64,000 nucleotides of DNA from Amycolatopsis sp. MtRt-6 (lineage in GTDB: Bacteria; Actinomycetota; Actinomycetes; Mycobacteriales; Pseudonocardiaceae). The stretch lies in NCBI RefSeq assembly GCF_017308975.1, contig NZ_JADWPD010000018.1, positions 1 through 64,000 on the forward strand, in the 5' to 3' direction. A program made the translations under genes and the position numbers. This document shows positions 42,510 through 51,741 of this stretch, piece after piece (within the stretch, counting starts at the first letter, position 1; each line of letters begins with the position of its first letter). The notes under the pieces are model-generated. The model did no database searches. It was not told the origin of the DNA and saw nothing but the letters and a program-made list of their open reading frames with translations.

Positions 42510-44033
42510 TCAGTTGACCTGCCGCGACTGTCCCTGCCAGAACGGCTCCCGCAGCTTGAACTTCTGGATCTTGCCGGTGGCCGTCCGGGGCAGCGCGGCC
42601 AGGAACTCGATGCGCTTCGGGCACTTGTACCCCGCCAGGTACCCCCGGCAGTGCTGGATCAGCTCCTCCGCCGTGACCTCTCCCTCGACCACGACCAGCG
42701 CCGTCACCAGCTCGCCCCACTTCTCGTCCGGGATGCCGATCACCGCGGCCTCGCGGATCGCCGGGTGCGAGTTCAGCGCGTCCTCCACCTCGATCGACGA
42801 CACGTTCTCGCCGCCGGAGATGATCACGTCCTTCTTGCGGTCGGCGATCGTCAGGTAGCCGTCTTCGAAGGCGCCGCCGTCGCCGGTGTGGAACCAGCCG
42901 CCTTCGGTGACCCGGGCGGTTTCCGCGGGGTTCTCCCAGTAGCCGTCGAGGTTGTGGTTCGACTGCGCGAGCACCTCGCCGTCGCCGGCCACGGCGATCC
43001 GGACGCCCAGCGCCGGCGTTCCCGCGCGGCCCAGCAGCCGCGCCTGCTCGTGCGGGTCGAGGTCCGCCCACTCGCTGCGCATCCGGTTGACCGTCAGCAG
43101 CGGCGCGGTCTCGGTGAGCCCGTAGATCTGGATGAACTCCCAGCCCAGCTCCGCCCGGACCCGCTCGATCGTGCGCGTCGGCGGTGGCGCGCCGGCCACG
43201 ACGATCCGGACGCGGTCGCGGCCGGGGATCTCGCCGCCCCACTGCGCCGCGCCGTCCAGCGCCGCCGTGACCACCGCGGGCGCGGCGCAGAGGATGGTGA
43301 CGCCGTGTTCGTCGATGCGCCGCAGGATCTCGGTGCCGTCGACCTTCCGCAGCACGATGTGCCGCCCGCCGAGGCCGGTCACCGCGTACGGCATGCCCCA
43401 GCCGTTGCAGTGGAACATCGGCAGGGTGTGCAGCAGGACGTCGTTGTCGCTCAACGTCGTGTGCAGGCCGAAGACGACGGCGTTCAGCCAGATGTTGCGG
43501 TGGGTGAGCTGCACGCCCTTCGGCCGCGCGGTCGTCCCCGACGTGTAGTTGATCGTCGCCGTGGCCGACTCGTCGCCGGCCCAGGGCCGGGGTGTGCCGT
43601 CGCCGCCCCAGACGGCTTCGTCGTCGCGGCCGAGGACGAACACGTGCTTCGCCGTCACCGTGTCCAGCAGGTGTTCCAGCTCCGGGTCGACGATCAGCAC
43701 CTCCGCGCCGGAGTGCTCCACTATGTACTTGACCTCGGCGGGGGCCAGCCGGAAGTTGACCGGCACCAGGACGCGGCCCCAGCCGGACACGCCGAAGAAC
43801 GACACGAGCAGCCGCGCGGCGTTGTGCGACACGATCGCGACGCGGCCGCCGGCCGGCACGCCCAGCGCGTCGAGGTTGGCGGCCTGCGCGCGGGCCCGGC
43901 GCGCGACCTCGCGGTAGGTGAGCGAACCCCAGCTCGGCGCGGGCTGGTCCGGCTCGTCGACCACCGCGACGCGCTCCGGGTACACCGTTTCCGCGCGGTC
44001 GAGGAAGTCCCGGACACCCAGATCGAAGAACAT
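42510..44033 (-). CDS. Acyl-CoA synthetase (AMP-forming)
   Basis: 507 residues, class I adenylate-forming enzyme. INYTSGTTARPKGVQ near 173-187, YGLTETAPLL near 311, hinge IADRKKDVIISGGENVSS near 402-419 and TGKIQK with the catalytic Lys near the C-terminus. Makes acyl-CoA from a medium-chain or branched carboxylate. ATG at 44033. Divergent from the coiled-coil protein gene. Confidence 0.9.
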   Translation of the reverse strand: MFFDLGVRDFLDRAETVYPERVAVVDEPDQPAPSWGSLTYREVARRARAQAANLDALGVPAGGRVAIVSHNAARLLVSFFGVSGWGRVLVPVNFRLAPAEVKYIVEHSGAEVLIVDPELEHLLDTVTAKHVFVLGRDDEAVWGGDGTPRPWAGDESATATINYTSGTTARPKGVQLTHRNIWLNAVVFGLHTTLSDNDVLLHTLPMFHCNGWGMPYAVTGLGGRHIVLRKVDGTEILRRIDEHGVTILCAAPAVVTAALDGAAQWGGEIPGRDRVRIVVAGAPPPTRTIERVRAELGWEFIQIYGLTETAPLLTVNRMRSEWADLDPHEQARLLGRAGTPALGVRIAVAGDGEVLAQSNHNLDGYWENPAETARVTEGGWFHTGDGGAFEDGYLTIADRKKDVIISGGENVSSIEVEDALNSHPAIREAAVIGIPDEKWGELVTALVVVEGEVTAEELIQHCRGYLAGYKCPKRIEFLAALPRTATGKIQKFKLREPFWQGQSRQVN

Positions 44034-44094
44034 CCCTCGATGATGACCCTTCACCGGGTGCCCGCACCAGTCCGATGTGGTTCGCTGGACCGCG

Positions 44095-44910
44095 ATGGAC
44101 TTCGACACGGTGGCCGGCGAGCTCTACGGGGGCGACCTCGCGGAGTTCGTCAGCGCGCGCAACGCGGCGGCCAAGGCCGCGAAGGCCGCGGGAGACGCCG
44201 AGCTCGCGAAGCGGATCCAGCAGCTTCGCAAGCCGACCACGGCCGCGGCGATCGTCAACGGCCTGGCCGGGGACGACTCCGGCCGGCTGCGCGAACTGGC
44301 CGAGCTGGGTGCGGAGCTGCGGGACGCGCACACCCGCCTGGCCGGTGACGAGCTGCGCGCGCTGACCCGCCGCCGCGGCGAGCTGGTGCGGCGGGTCCTG
44401 CACGAGCTGCCGTCGATGAGCGACACGGTGTCCCGCGAGGTGGAGGCGACCCTGGAGGCCGTCGCGGCGGACCCGGACACCGCCGCGCTGGCGCTCGCCG
44501 GACGGCTGACGTCGGTCGCGCACCAGGACACCGACCAGTGGTTCAGCCTCGCCGCGAGCGTCCCGCCGGTCACCGGGAAGCTGGTGGACAAGGCCGAGCC
44601 GGCCCGGCCGAAACGCGACCACCGGCGCGAGGAAGAGGAACGGGCGCGGGCTCGTGCCGAACGCGAGCGCCTGCGCAGGGAAGCCGCCGCGCGCGACAAG
44701 GATCGGGCAGTGGCCGAGCGCGACCTGGTTCGCACCGAGCGCGCGGCCGAGCAGGCCACGGCCCGCGTCGACGACCTGCGCGAACGCCTGGCCGAAGCCG
44801 AGGAACGGGCCGAGCGGGCGAAGGCGGAGTTCGAGACGGCGAAAGCGGCCTTCGACGAAGCCGACGCGGCCGCCGTCGCCGCCCGGAAAGCCGCCGACGC
44901 CGCCCGCTGA
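44095..44910 (+). CDS. Coiled-coil protein, unknown function
   Basis: 271 residues. The first 170 residues are helical and Ala/Leu-rich, with AIVNGLAGDD and ELRDAHTRLAGDELRALTRR; residues 175-271 form a long highly charged coiled coil rich in Arg, Glu and Ala. No signal or membrane helix. I do not recognise the family. ATG at 44095 chosen over a GTG 18 nt upstream. The first helix resembles small DNA-associated proteins, but this is weak. Confidence 0.7.
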   Translation: MDFDTVAGELYGGDLAEFVSARNAAAKAAKAAGDAELAKRIQQLRKPTTAAAIVNGLAGDDSGRLRELAELGAELRDAHTRLAGDELRALTRRRGELVRRVLHELPSMSDTVSREVEATLEAVAADPDTAALALAGRLTSVAHQDTDQWFSLAASVPPVTGKLVDKAEPARPKRDHRREEEERARARAERERLRREAAARDKDRAVAERDLVRTERAAEQATARVDDLRERLAEAEERAERAKAEFETAKAAFDEADAAAVAARKAADAAR

Positions 44911-45008
44911 GCTATGCAGTTAAGGGATGGCCGTCCGCCGGCCCGGTCGGTAACGTGCCAGGTGCGCCCCGGATGGGCCGACACACGGAGGTAGTGGCTA
45001 CCAAGCCC

Positions 45009-45111
45009 CCTTGAGCTCGACACGTTCTGCCTGCCCCGGCAGAGGTGTGCCCTCCGTGTCGCCCTCTCGGCCTCCGGTGATTTCTTCATCGGAAAGGACA
45101 ACCCAGCTTGA
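45009..45111 (+). other. Possible coding remnant before nitroreductase gene
   Basis: A 33-codon frame with about 80 percent G/C at third positions ends in DFFIGKDNPA and a stop overlapping the TTG at 45108. It lacks a start; a GTG at 44994 could join it only through a one-base shift in a run of five C. It may be a decayed gene end or chance. The rest of 44911-45008 shows nothing clear. Confidence 0.25.
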
Positions 45112-45836
45112 TCATGCTCACCACGACCGGCGCCCGCACGGGCCGGAAGCACCGCGTTCCGTTGGGCGCCTTGGACATCGGCGGCCGGCTGGTCGTCGTC
45201 GCCTCGGCGATGGGCGCGCCGCAACACCCGGCCTGGTACCACAACATCCGGCGCAACCCGCTCGTGCTGGTGGAAACGGACACCGAAATGTTCGAGGCGA
45301 TGGCCGCTCTCCCGCCGGATCGCGACGAGCTGTTCGCCGAAGTGATCGAGCGGGAACCGGGGTTCGCGGACTACCAGGCGCGCACGACCCGGATCCTGCC
45401 CGTCGTCGAGCTGCACCGGTTCGACACCGCGCGCCGCATGGGCGACTGGCTCGTCGAGATGCACGACTGGCTGCGCGGTGAGCTGAAGGAAATGCGCGCC
45501 GAGCTGGCCTGCGGTGTCCCCCGGCAGCTGCGCACGCGGTGTGCCGGCTTCTGCACGGCGCTCACCCGGCACCACACCGGGGAGGCCAGGAACATCTTCC
45601 CGGTGCTGGCCGAGCGGTTCCCGGCCCTCAAGCCCACGTTGGACAAGCTCGACGAAGAGCACGTCGTCGTGGCCCGGTTGCAGGAGGAGATCGAGCGGCT
45701 CGTCGAGGAGGAAACCGACCCGGTCCGGCTCCGCGCGGAGTTCGACCGCCTCCAGTCGGCATTGGACAGTCACTTCGCCTACGAGGAGCGCACGCTCGTC
45801 ACGGCGCTGAACGTCCTGCTGCCCGCGCCCGGCTGA
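45108..45836 (+). CDS. N-truncated deazaflavin nitroreductase fused to hemerythrin-like domain
   Basis: 242 residues. Residues 1-105 match the F420-dependent (Ddn-type) nitroreductase core from LTTTGARTGRKHRVPLG on, including AWYHNIRRNP, but the usual first 25-30 residues are absent because an in-frame stop lies 30 nt upstream. Residues 115-240 are a hemerythrin-like four-helix bundle with HDWLRGELKEM, TRHHTGEARNIF, EEHVVV and HFAYEERTL supplying His/Glu ligands for a di-iron site. Start TTG 45108 (or ATG 45114) has GGAAAGGA upstream. Probably an oxygen- or redox-linked protein. Confidence 0.7.
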   Translation: MIMLTTTGARTGRKHRVPLGALDIGGRLVVVASAMGAPQHPAWYHNIRRNPLVLVETDTEMFEAMAALPPDRDELFAEVIEREPGFADYQARTTRILPVVELHRFDTARRMGDWLVEMHDWLRGELKEMRAELACGVPRQLRTRCAGFCTALTRHHTGEARNIFPVLAERFPALKPTLDKLDEEHVVVARLQEEIERLVEEETDPVRLRAEFDRLQSALDSHFAYEERTLVTALNVLLPAPG

Positions 45837-46685
45837 TCAGAGCAGCACTTCGGCCAGCCGCCGCTGGTTCACCAGCTCCACCTCGGGTGACGGGCCGAGC
45901 ACCTGCACGGCCACGTGGTCGGCGCCGGCGTCCACATGGGACAGCAGGCCCTTGGCGACGGTCTCCGGCGTGCCGTGCAGGACGAGGTCGTCGATCAGGC
46001 GGTCGCTGCCGCCGCCGGCGACGTCGGCCTCGGTGTACCCGTGGCGCAGCAGGTTGTTCACGTAGTTGCGGAGACCGAGGTAGGGGGTCTGGACGTACGG
46101 CCGGCCGATGGCGCGCGCGGCCACCGGGTCGTCGTCCACCACGACCTTGTGCTCCGGAGCCAGCAGTTTGCCCGCGCCCAGGATCGTTCGCGCGTGCCGC
46201 GTGTGCCCGACCGGCACGAGGTACGGGTGCGCGCCCGCGGTGCGCTCGGCGGCCAGCCTCAGCACGCGGTCGCCGAGCGCGGCGAGGACCCGTGCTTCGG
46301 TGGGGACACCGGCCGCGTCGAGCCGGTCGAGGTAGTCGACGATCTTGGCGTACGGGCTGCGGTACTCGGTGACCGACTCGGGGTGGCCGACGCCGATGCC
46401 GAGGAGCAGGCGCTTTCCGTAGCGGCCGGCGAGCCGGTGGTACGACGCGGCGAGCGTTTCCGGCTCGTCGACCCACATGTTGACGATCGCCGTGGCGACG
46501 GTGATCCGCTCGGTGGCGGCGAGCAGGTCTTCGACGAACGCGAGGTCGCCGACCGAGTTGCGGCCGGTGCCCAGCCAGACCGTGCCGTACCCCAGCTCGT
46601 CCGCCGCGATCGCCTGTTCCTTGCGGGTCGCGTCGTCGCGGTGCGGAGCGAGGAACAGGCCGAACTTGCTCGATACATTTATCAT
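45837..46685 (-). CDS. LLM class F420-dependent oxidoreductase
   Basis: 282 residues, luciferase-like TIM barrel with GYGTVWLGTGR near 33-43, GVGHPESV near 98 and LGLRNYVNNLLRHGY near 200. The pattern fits a mycobacterial TIGR03620-like group. It lies 26 nt after a TetR gene in the same direction, so they are co-transcribed. TGTAGC repeats in the gap suggest an internal operator. The ATG at 46685 has little ribosome-binding sequence. Confidence 0.85.
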   Translation of the reverse strand: MINVSSKFGLFLAPHRDDATRKEQAIAADELGYGTVWLGTGRNSVGDLAFVEDLLAATERITVATAIVNMWVDEPETLAASYHRLAGRYGKRLLLGIGVGHPESVTEYRSPYAKIVDYLDRLDAAGVPTEARVLAALGDRVLRLAAERTAGAHPYLVPVGHTRHARTILGAGKLLAPEHKVVVDDDPVAARAIGRPYVQTPYLGLRNYVNNLLRHGYTEADVAGGGSDRLIDDLVLHGTPETVAKGLLSHVDAGADHVAVQVLGPSPEVELVNQRRLAEVLL

Positions 46686-46711
46686 AACGAGCAATGTAGC
46701 AAATGTAGCGA
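46686..46711. promoter_or_regulatory. TGTAGC repeats between tetR and LLM gene
   Basis: Two direct copies of ATGTAGC lie in this gap and related sequence (ATGTAGCAATTGTAAC, then TTGTAGC) occurs at 47400-47428 before the tetR start, so both are candidate sites for the encoded TetR protein. Confidence 0.4.
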
Positions 46712-47401
46712 TCAGTTCGCCAGCCGGTGCAGCCACTCCCGCAGCATCAGGCGTTCGGTCGGGGTCAGGGCGCGGTCGTCCTCCTCGAGCGCGGTCGACA
46801 AAGCGACAGCGAGGGCGCTCACGGACGACCCTTCGGCCGGGCGGTCGGCGAGCAGCCCGGCCAGGACCGCCTCCCTGACCTGCGTGGACATCGCCAGGTC
46901 CCGGCTTTCCTCGGGCTGCGCGATCAGGCTGAGCGTCACGCCGCTGTTGGCCGCGGCGAACTGCCGCGCGGCCTCCGCCGCCTCGACGCGCAGGCGGCCG
47001 TCGCGCGCCAACGGCGTGAACAGCTCCAGCAGCATCGCTTCGGCGCTCGAGGTGAGGTTGCACGGGACGCCCGGCTCGATCTGGCCGTAGAGCAGCACGT
47101 AGAACGCGGGGTGCGCCAGGCCGTACTCGACGTGCCTGTCCCAGCCCGTGCGGATCCGGTCCACCGGGTCGCCGTCCGGGTCCGGCGCCTGGACGTACTG
47201 GGTGAAGCCGTAGTTCACGACGGCGTCGAGCAGGCCCTGCTTGCTGCCGAAGTGGTGGTACAGCGTGGGGGCCTGGACACCGGCGCGCTCGCAGATCGCC
47301 CGCGTCGACACCGGCCCGTCGCCGGCTTCGTGCAGGAGCTGGCCGGCGGCCAGCAGCAGGCGGTCGCGGGTACTGGTGGCGTTGCTCGATCGTCCGGCCA
47401 T
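46712..47401 (-). CDS. TetR family regulator
   Basis: 229 residues. Helix-turn-helix at about 10-57 (STRAICERAGVQAPTLYHHFG), helical C-terminal domain. It precedes the LLM oxidoreductase and has palindromic GTAGCAATTGTAAC directly before its start, consistent with autorepression of a two-gene operon. Confidence 0.88.
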   Translation of the reverse strand: MAGRSSNATSTRDRLLLAAGQLLHEAGDGPVSTRAICERAGVQAPTLYHHFGSKQGLLDAVVNYGFTQYVQAPDPDGDPVDRIRTGWDRHVEYGLAHPAFYVLLYGQIEPGVPCNLTSSAEAMLLELFTPLARDGRLRVEAAEAARQFAAANSGVTLSLIAQPEESRDLAMSTQVREAVLAGLLADRPAEGSSVSALAVALSTALEEDDRALTPTERLMLREWLHRLAN

Positions 47402-47430
47402 GTAGCAATTGTAACGACGATTTGTAGCGG

Positions 47431-48357
47431 TCAGCGCAGGCGCAGCTGGACCCGCCGGAGCGCGGCGAACGCGGCCAGCACGCCCGCGTCCGTCGTGGCC
47501 GCGTCCGGCCGGACCGACCGGTAGCCGTCCAGGAGCGCCTCCTGCAGCTCGTGGCGCTGGGGCAGGCGGGCGAGCGCGGCGGAGGCGACGGCGAGGTCGT
47601 AGGCGTAGTGCCCGTACCCGCAGTCGTCGAAGTCGATCGCGTGCACCCGGCCGCGGTGCAGCAGGTAGTTGTCCTGGTGCAGGTCGCCGTGCACCAGGCC
47701 GAAGACGTCGGCGCCGCACCCCAGCTCGGCGCGCACCGCGCGGACGCGGGCCACCGTTTTGCGGATTCGCTCGTCGCCGCCGGCCGCCGCGACGGCCCGG
47801 TCGACGACCGCCGCGGAGAAGCCGTCGACCTGCGTGCGGCCGAACTCGGTCAGGTCGTCGACGCGGCCGCGGTCGAGGCCGTTCATCCGGGCGCCGTGCA
47901 GGTGCAGCCGCGCGGTGAACTCGCCCACCGCGTACAGCTGCGGCGGGGTGAGCCGCTCGTCGACGAACCGGCCCTCGACCCAGTGGCAGAGCACGCAGGT
48001 GCGCGGCTCGGGCACCGCCGGGTCGGCGACCACGGTGACCAGGTCCCGCGCGCGCGTCGGCACCGGCTGCGGGACGACGAGGCCGGTTTCGCGGCGCAAC
48101 GTCGTCAGCCAGGCCATCTCGGCCCGCACCTGCGCGACGCCGGGGCCATCGGGCCGCTGCACGCGCAGCACGTACCGCTCGCCGTCCGCGCCGTCGACGC
48201 GGAACGTCGTGTTGTGCCCGTGGGCCAGCGGGGTCAGGCGGGCCACCGGCACGGCGTAGGCGGTCAAGGCGGCTTCGGCGAGCCGGCGCAGGCGACGCGT
48301 CCGGCCGGCGCGGTCGAGCTCGGCGAACGGCCGGCTGTTCGCCTGGAAGTCGGCCAT
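47431..48357 (-). CDS. Aminoglycoside phosphotransferase-family kinase
   Basis: 308 residues, APH/choline-kinase fold. ATP-binding lobe with GHNTTFRVDGADGERYVLRV near 45-64, catalytic HGDLHQDN (Brenner motif) near 217-224 and metal-binding IDFDDCGYG near 234-242. Transfers phosphate from ATP to a small hydroxylated substrate; homologues act on homoserine, aminoglycosides or are unknown. ATG at 48357. 11 nt behind the aminotransferase gene, so likely one operon. Confidence 0.85.
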   Translation of the reverse strand: MADFQANSRPFAELDRAGRTRRLRRLAEAALTAYAVPVARLTPLAHGHNTTFRVDGADGERYVLRVQRPDGPGVAQVRAEMAWLTTLRRETGLVVPQPVPTRARDLVTVVADPAVPEPRTCVLCHWVEGRFVDERLTPPQLYAVGEFTARLHLHGARMNGLDRGRVDDLTEFGRTQVDGFSAAVVDRAVAAAGGDERIRKTVARVRAVRAELGCGADVFGLVHGDLHQDNYLLHRGRVHAIDFDDCGYGHYAYDLAVASAALARLPQRHELQEALLDGYRSVRPDAATTDAGVLAAFAALRRVQLRLR

Positions 48358-48368
48358 CGCCCAGGTGC

Positions 48369-49553
48369 TCAGCTGATCGACCGTTCCGGCTCGCGGGCGT
48401 GCGAGACCAGCTCGATGGTCGGCGTCGTGTGCCGCGGCCCGCCCAGCCGGTCCACGCCGCGCAGGCCTTCGACCAGCCGCTCGACCTCGGTGTCCGGCCG
48501 CACCCCGAAGCGCATGAACTGACTGGTCATGCCGATCTTGTTGCCGCACTGGCGCACCAGGAGGTGGTGCTCGGCGAGCAGGTAGTCGCACAGCTCGGCG
48601 CCGTCGACCGACGCGGGCAGCTTGACGAGCAGGAAGTTCGCCTGCGACGGGAACACCGTCAGCTCCGGGAACTGCCCGAGCTGCGAGTGCATCATGAACC
48701 GGTCGAGCGCGAGCTTCTTCAGGCTGTCCTCGTACTCCGCGCGGTGCTCGGCGAGCATGAAGATCACGGTCTCGGCGAGCGAGTTCAGGTTCCACTTCGG
48801 CAGCGCGGCCGACAGCTTGCGGGTCAGCGCGGGGTTCGAGACCTGGTAGCCGAACCGGATCCCGTGCAGCCCGAAGTTCTTGCCGAGGCTCTTCAGCACG
48901 ATCACGTTCGGCCGGACGACGGCTTCGGCGGCCACCGACGGGTTCCGCTCGACCTCGACGAAGTCGATGAACGACTCGTCGATCACCACCAGGTCGAGGT
49001 CTTCGAGGGCGTCCATGAACCGGATCACCTCGCGGCGCGGCAGGTACCCGCCGTCGGGGTTGTTCGGGTTGCACAGCACCGCGACCCGGGAGCCGCGGCG
49101 CTTGATGAAGTCGATGTACTCGTCCACGCGCAGCTCGAAGCCGTCCGCTTCCTTCAGCAGGAACATGTCGACGCGCTTGCCGGTCTCCATCGGCTGGTCG
49201 GTCCAGCGGCCGAACGTCGGGATCGGCACGGCGACGCTGGAACCGACCAGCAGCTGGTCGATCCAGGTGATCAGCTCGGTCGAGCCGTTGGCCAGCGAGA
49301 TCGTCGACGGGTTGAGCCGCAGCACGCTCGCCAGCTGCGCGGTGATCGCGGCGGAATCGCTCGGGTAGAACTTGAGGATCGTGCGGAGGTTGCGTTCGAG
49401 CTCGCCGAACATCTCGTCGGTCGGGAAGTACGGGTTGCACGGGATGCAGAAGTCCGCGAGGTCGTCCGCGTGCTGCCCCATCGCCCTGGCCACGGAGAAG
49501 AACGACGGGCTGTGGGCCTTGTTCTGCTGGAAAAGGCCGTGGGTCGTGGTCAT
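48369..49553 (-). CDS. Class I/II PLP-dependent aminotransferase
   Basis: 394 residues, HisC/CobD-like fold type I. ANGSTELI near 92-99 binds PLP phosphate, NPNNPDGG near 160-167, DESF near 189 and Lys-aldimine in LKSLGKNFGLHGIRFGY near 215-231, ending in Arg-binding FMRFGVR. Converts an amino acid or amino phosphate to its keto form. Together with the phosphotransferase just downstream it suggests a small pathway phosphorylating and transaminating one substrate. ATG at 49553. Confidence 0.88.
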   Translation of the reverse strand: MTTTHGLFQQNKAHSPSFFSVARAMGQHADDLADFCIPCNPYFPTDEMFGELERNLRTILKFYPSDSAAITAQLASVLRLNPSTISLANGSTELITWIDQLLVGSSVAVPIPTFGRWTDQPMETGKRVDMFLLKEADGFELRVDEYIDFIKRRGSRVAVLCNPNNPDGGYLPRREVIRFMDALEDLDLVVIDESFIDFVEVERNPSVAAEAVVRPNVIVLKSLGKNFGLHGIRFGYQVSNPALTRKLSAALPKWNLNSLAETVIFMLAEHRAEYEDSLKKLALDRFMMHSQLGQFPELTVFPSQANFLLVKLPASVDGAELCDYLLAEHHLLVRQCGNKIGMTSQFMRFGVRPDTEVERLVEGLRGVDRLGGPRHTTPTIELVSHAREPERSIS

Positions 49554-49586
49554 ACCGTGCCGCACGCGTGTTCTCCGTCCGCCGCT

Positions 49587-50495
49587 TTACCGGCCCCTTG
49601 CCTTCCCGTTGAGGACACGTACGAATCGGACGGCCGGTTCAATGCCGGACACGGCGTGGATTCCGGTACCCGCCAGCACGGCCGCGGCCGGCGCGGACAG
49701 CAGCAGGAGCGGCAACGGCGCGGCGAGCGGGTCGATGCCGGCGAAGGACTCGACACCGATCACGGCGGTGAGCACGGCGTCGGCGGCGACGGCGATCCGG
49801 ACGACGTTCAGCCGGTGCGCTTCGGAGTGGCGGGTGAAGCGCAGCAGCCAGGCCAGCGCGGGCAGCACCAGGATCGCGTGCATGGCGACCGCGTGCAGCG
49901 GCTTGAGCGCGCCGGCGGTCGTGTAGGCCAGCTGCGGGTCGCCGCCGCGGGCCGCGACGACCCCGCGTCCGATCATCACCGCACCGGTGCCCAGCGCGAC
50001 GAGCAGCACGACCAGACCGGCGCGGACGGCCAGGCGCAGGCTCGGCGCGGCGGGCCCGGGCTCGACGAGCGCGGCGGCCGTGAAGCCGATGACGGTCAGG
50101 ACGAGCACGCCGCCGCCCGCGGCGAGCGTCATCGAAACGACGTCGTCGAACGGCGTCTCGAAGTTGAAGTGCGACGGCACCCCGCGCCACGCCTGCATGC
50201 TGACCAGCACGACCTCGGCGACGCTCGCCGTGGTGAACGCGCCGAGCAGGAGGCTGCGCAGCCGCGGCCGCACGGTGAGGAAGGAGGTCGCCCAGGCGAC
50301 CGACGCGAGCGTCAGCCCGAACGACAGGCCGAACGTGACGGCCTTGCGCATCGACAGCGGGCCCAGCCACGAGCCGCCGGTGGCGATGAGCACGAGTGCG
50401 TGCGCGACGCCGCTCACGAACAGTGCCGCGCCGACGGCGTAGGCGATCCGCTCGGCTCGCCGTCCGTCGTACCAGATCCGGGTCAGTGCGTTCAT
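49587..50495 (-). CDS. Polytopic membrane protein, unknown
   Basis: 302 residues with about eight predicted membrane helices, no catalytic motif recognised. A conserved-looking HFNFETPFDD loop follows the fourth helix. ATG at 50495. It lies 33 nt from the aminotransferase gene in the same direction and may be co-transcribed. Role unknown. Confidence 0.75.
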   Translation of the reverse strand: MNALTRIWYDGRRAERIAYAVGAALFVSGVAHALVLIATGGSWLGPLSMRKAVTFGLSFGLTLASVAWATSFLTVRPRLRSLLLGAFTTASVAEVVLVSMQAWRGVPSHFNFETPFDDVVSMTLAAGGGVLVLTVIGFTAAALVEPGPAAPSLRLAVRAGLVVLLVALGTGAVMIGRGVVAARGGDPQLAYTTAGALKPLHAVAMHAILVLPALAWLLRFTRHSEAHRLNVVRIAVAADAVLTAVIGVESFAGIDPLAAPLPLLLLSAPAAAVLAGTGIHAVSGIEPAVRFVRVLNGKARGR

Positions 50496-50695
50496 GCCTC
50501 GGAGTGTCGCGGTCTCCGGGGTGCCGCCGCGTCGGCCCGACGGCGACACCGGGACGTACGACGAGGCGCGTACGGCAATCGACGAGTGTGTCGAAAAGGC
50601 GGCGGTAAAGGAATTCCATGCTTCTTGACGGAATATTAACGAAAGGCGTGTCCGGTGCCACTCGCCAGGCGGATGCGGTGTGGGCTGGGGCGTTC

Positions 50696-50707
50696 TACCC
50701 TGCAAAC
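50696..50707 (+). promoter_or_regulatory. -10 element of likely leaderless transcript
   Basis: TACCCT (50696-50701) ends 6 nt before the ATG at 50708, and no ribosome-binding sequence precedes that ATG. This is the arrangement of leaderless actinobacterial mRNAs. Confidence 0.45.
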
Positions 50708-51007
50708 ATGTACATCGCATTGCTGACCTACACGGCGCCCGAAACAGAAGTCGACTACGCACTTCCGGACCATTCGGACTGGGTGCGCAAACAATTTACG
50801 AAGGGATTGTTCCTGGTTTGCGGAAAGGGCAACGGCGTGGCCGACCACGTGATACTGGTCCGCCCGGTGCTGCGCGGCAAGCTCGACGCCGTGCTCGCCA
50901 GTGACCCGTTCGTGGTCCAGCGGCTCGCCCGGTACGACGTCATCGAGTTCACCGCCACGCGCACCGCGCAGGAGTTGCTGGCGATCAACGAGGCCATCGC
51001 CTCCTGA
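50708..51007 (+). CDS. YCII-related protein
   Basis: 99 residues, dimeric ferredoxin-like YCII fold: MYIALLTYTAPETEVDYALPD, HxxW-like DHSDWVRKQF and PFVVQRLARYDVIEF near the end. YCII proteins are small enzymes or structural partners, some acting on dienes. Start placed at ATG 50708, where the domain begins; the mRNA is probably leaderless. Single gene. Confidence 0.85.
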   Translation: MYIALLTYTAPETEVDYALPDHSDWVRKQFTKGLFLVCGKGNGVADHVILVRPVLRGKLDAVLASDPFVVQRLARYDVIEFTATRTAQELLAINEAIAS

Positions 51008-51177
51008 CAACCGGTTCTCCGGGGGTCCGGGTGGCGGAGCCCCCGGCCCGGGGCGAAGCCCCGGATGTCACAGCCGTCGAGTCGGGTGGCCCGGCGATGA
51101 AGCCCCGCCACCTGACGGCGAAGAACGCGCACCCGCTGGCTTATGATCGCGAAGGACGTCCAGCCAGGGAGAGTGCG

Positions 51178-51741
51178 ATGAAAACCCCCGACCTCGTCTT
51201 CCGGGGCCGCCGGTTGAGCAGTGACCGCGCGCTGGTGCTGGCCGCCGTCGAGTCGCTCCCCGCGGCCCGTGCCGCCGTCGCCGACGGCGCCGATCTCGTG
51301 AGTTTCGCCGACGCTTCCCTTGTCGCCCGGGCGCGTGCGGTTTTTCCCGGCCTCGTCATCGGGGTGGACACCGCGGACCCGTCGGTCGCCGAGGCCGGCT
51401 GCGAAGCGGGCGCCGACCTGATCGTGGCGCGCGCGGACCTGGCGGAGATCGCGGCCCGCCACGGCGCGGGTTACGCGGCTCCTGCGGTGCCTTCCGTGCC
51501 CGGTCTGTCCGTTGTCGTGGACATCGGGGAGTTCCGGTCGATGCCGCCCGGGGAGGTGCCGGTGCTGGCCTCGGTGGCCGGCGACGGAACGCCCGGCGGG
51601 CTGGCCGTGGCGGCGCTCGCGGCCTCGGCGGGGGTGGCGATCATCAGCACGAAGCACGTCCGCGGAGTGCGTCACGCGGCGGAGATGGCGGCGAGCATCG
51701 CGGGCACGCGTCCCCCGGCGAAGGCGGTCCGGTGGGAGTGA
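51178..51741 (+). CDS. Dihydropteroate synthase-like barrel protein
   Basis: 187 residues. Repeats of Ala/Asp-rich strands and helices with GVDTADPSVAEAGCEAGADLI near 61-80 and the C-terminal KHVRGVRHAAEMAASI match the second half of DHPS barrels, whose Arg-His motif binds the sulfonamide/pABA pocket. The pterin-binding first loops are reduced, so it may not make dihydropteroate. GGGAGAG precedes the ATG. It overlaps the RibD-like gene, so both work together. Confidence 0.6.
   Translation: MKTPDLVFRGRRLSSDRALVLAAVESLPAARAAVADGADLVSFADASLVARARAVFPGLVIGVDTADPSVAEAGCEAGADLIVARADLAEIAARHGAGYAAPAVPSVPGLSVVVDIGEFRSMPPGEVPVLASVAGDGTPGGLAVAALAASAGVAIISTKHVRGVRHAAEMAASIAGTRPPAKAVRWE

Noticed and set aside
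44994-45014. Mini-ORF MATKPP before the nitroreductase gene
   Set aside because: GGAGG is only 2 nt from the GTG, too close for initiation, and there is no second copy.
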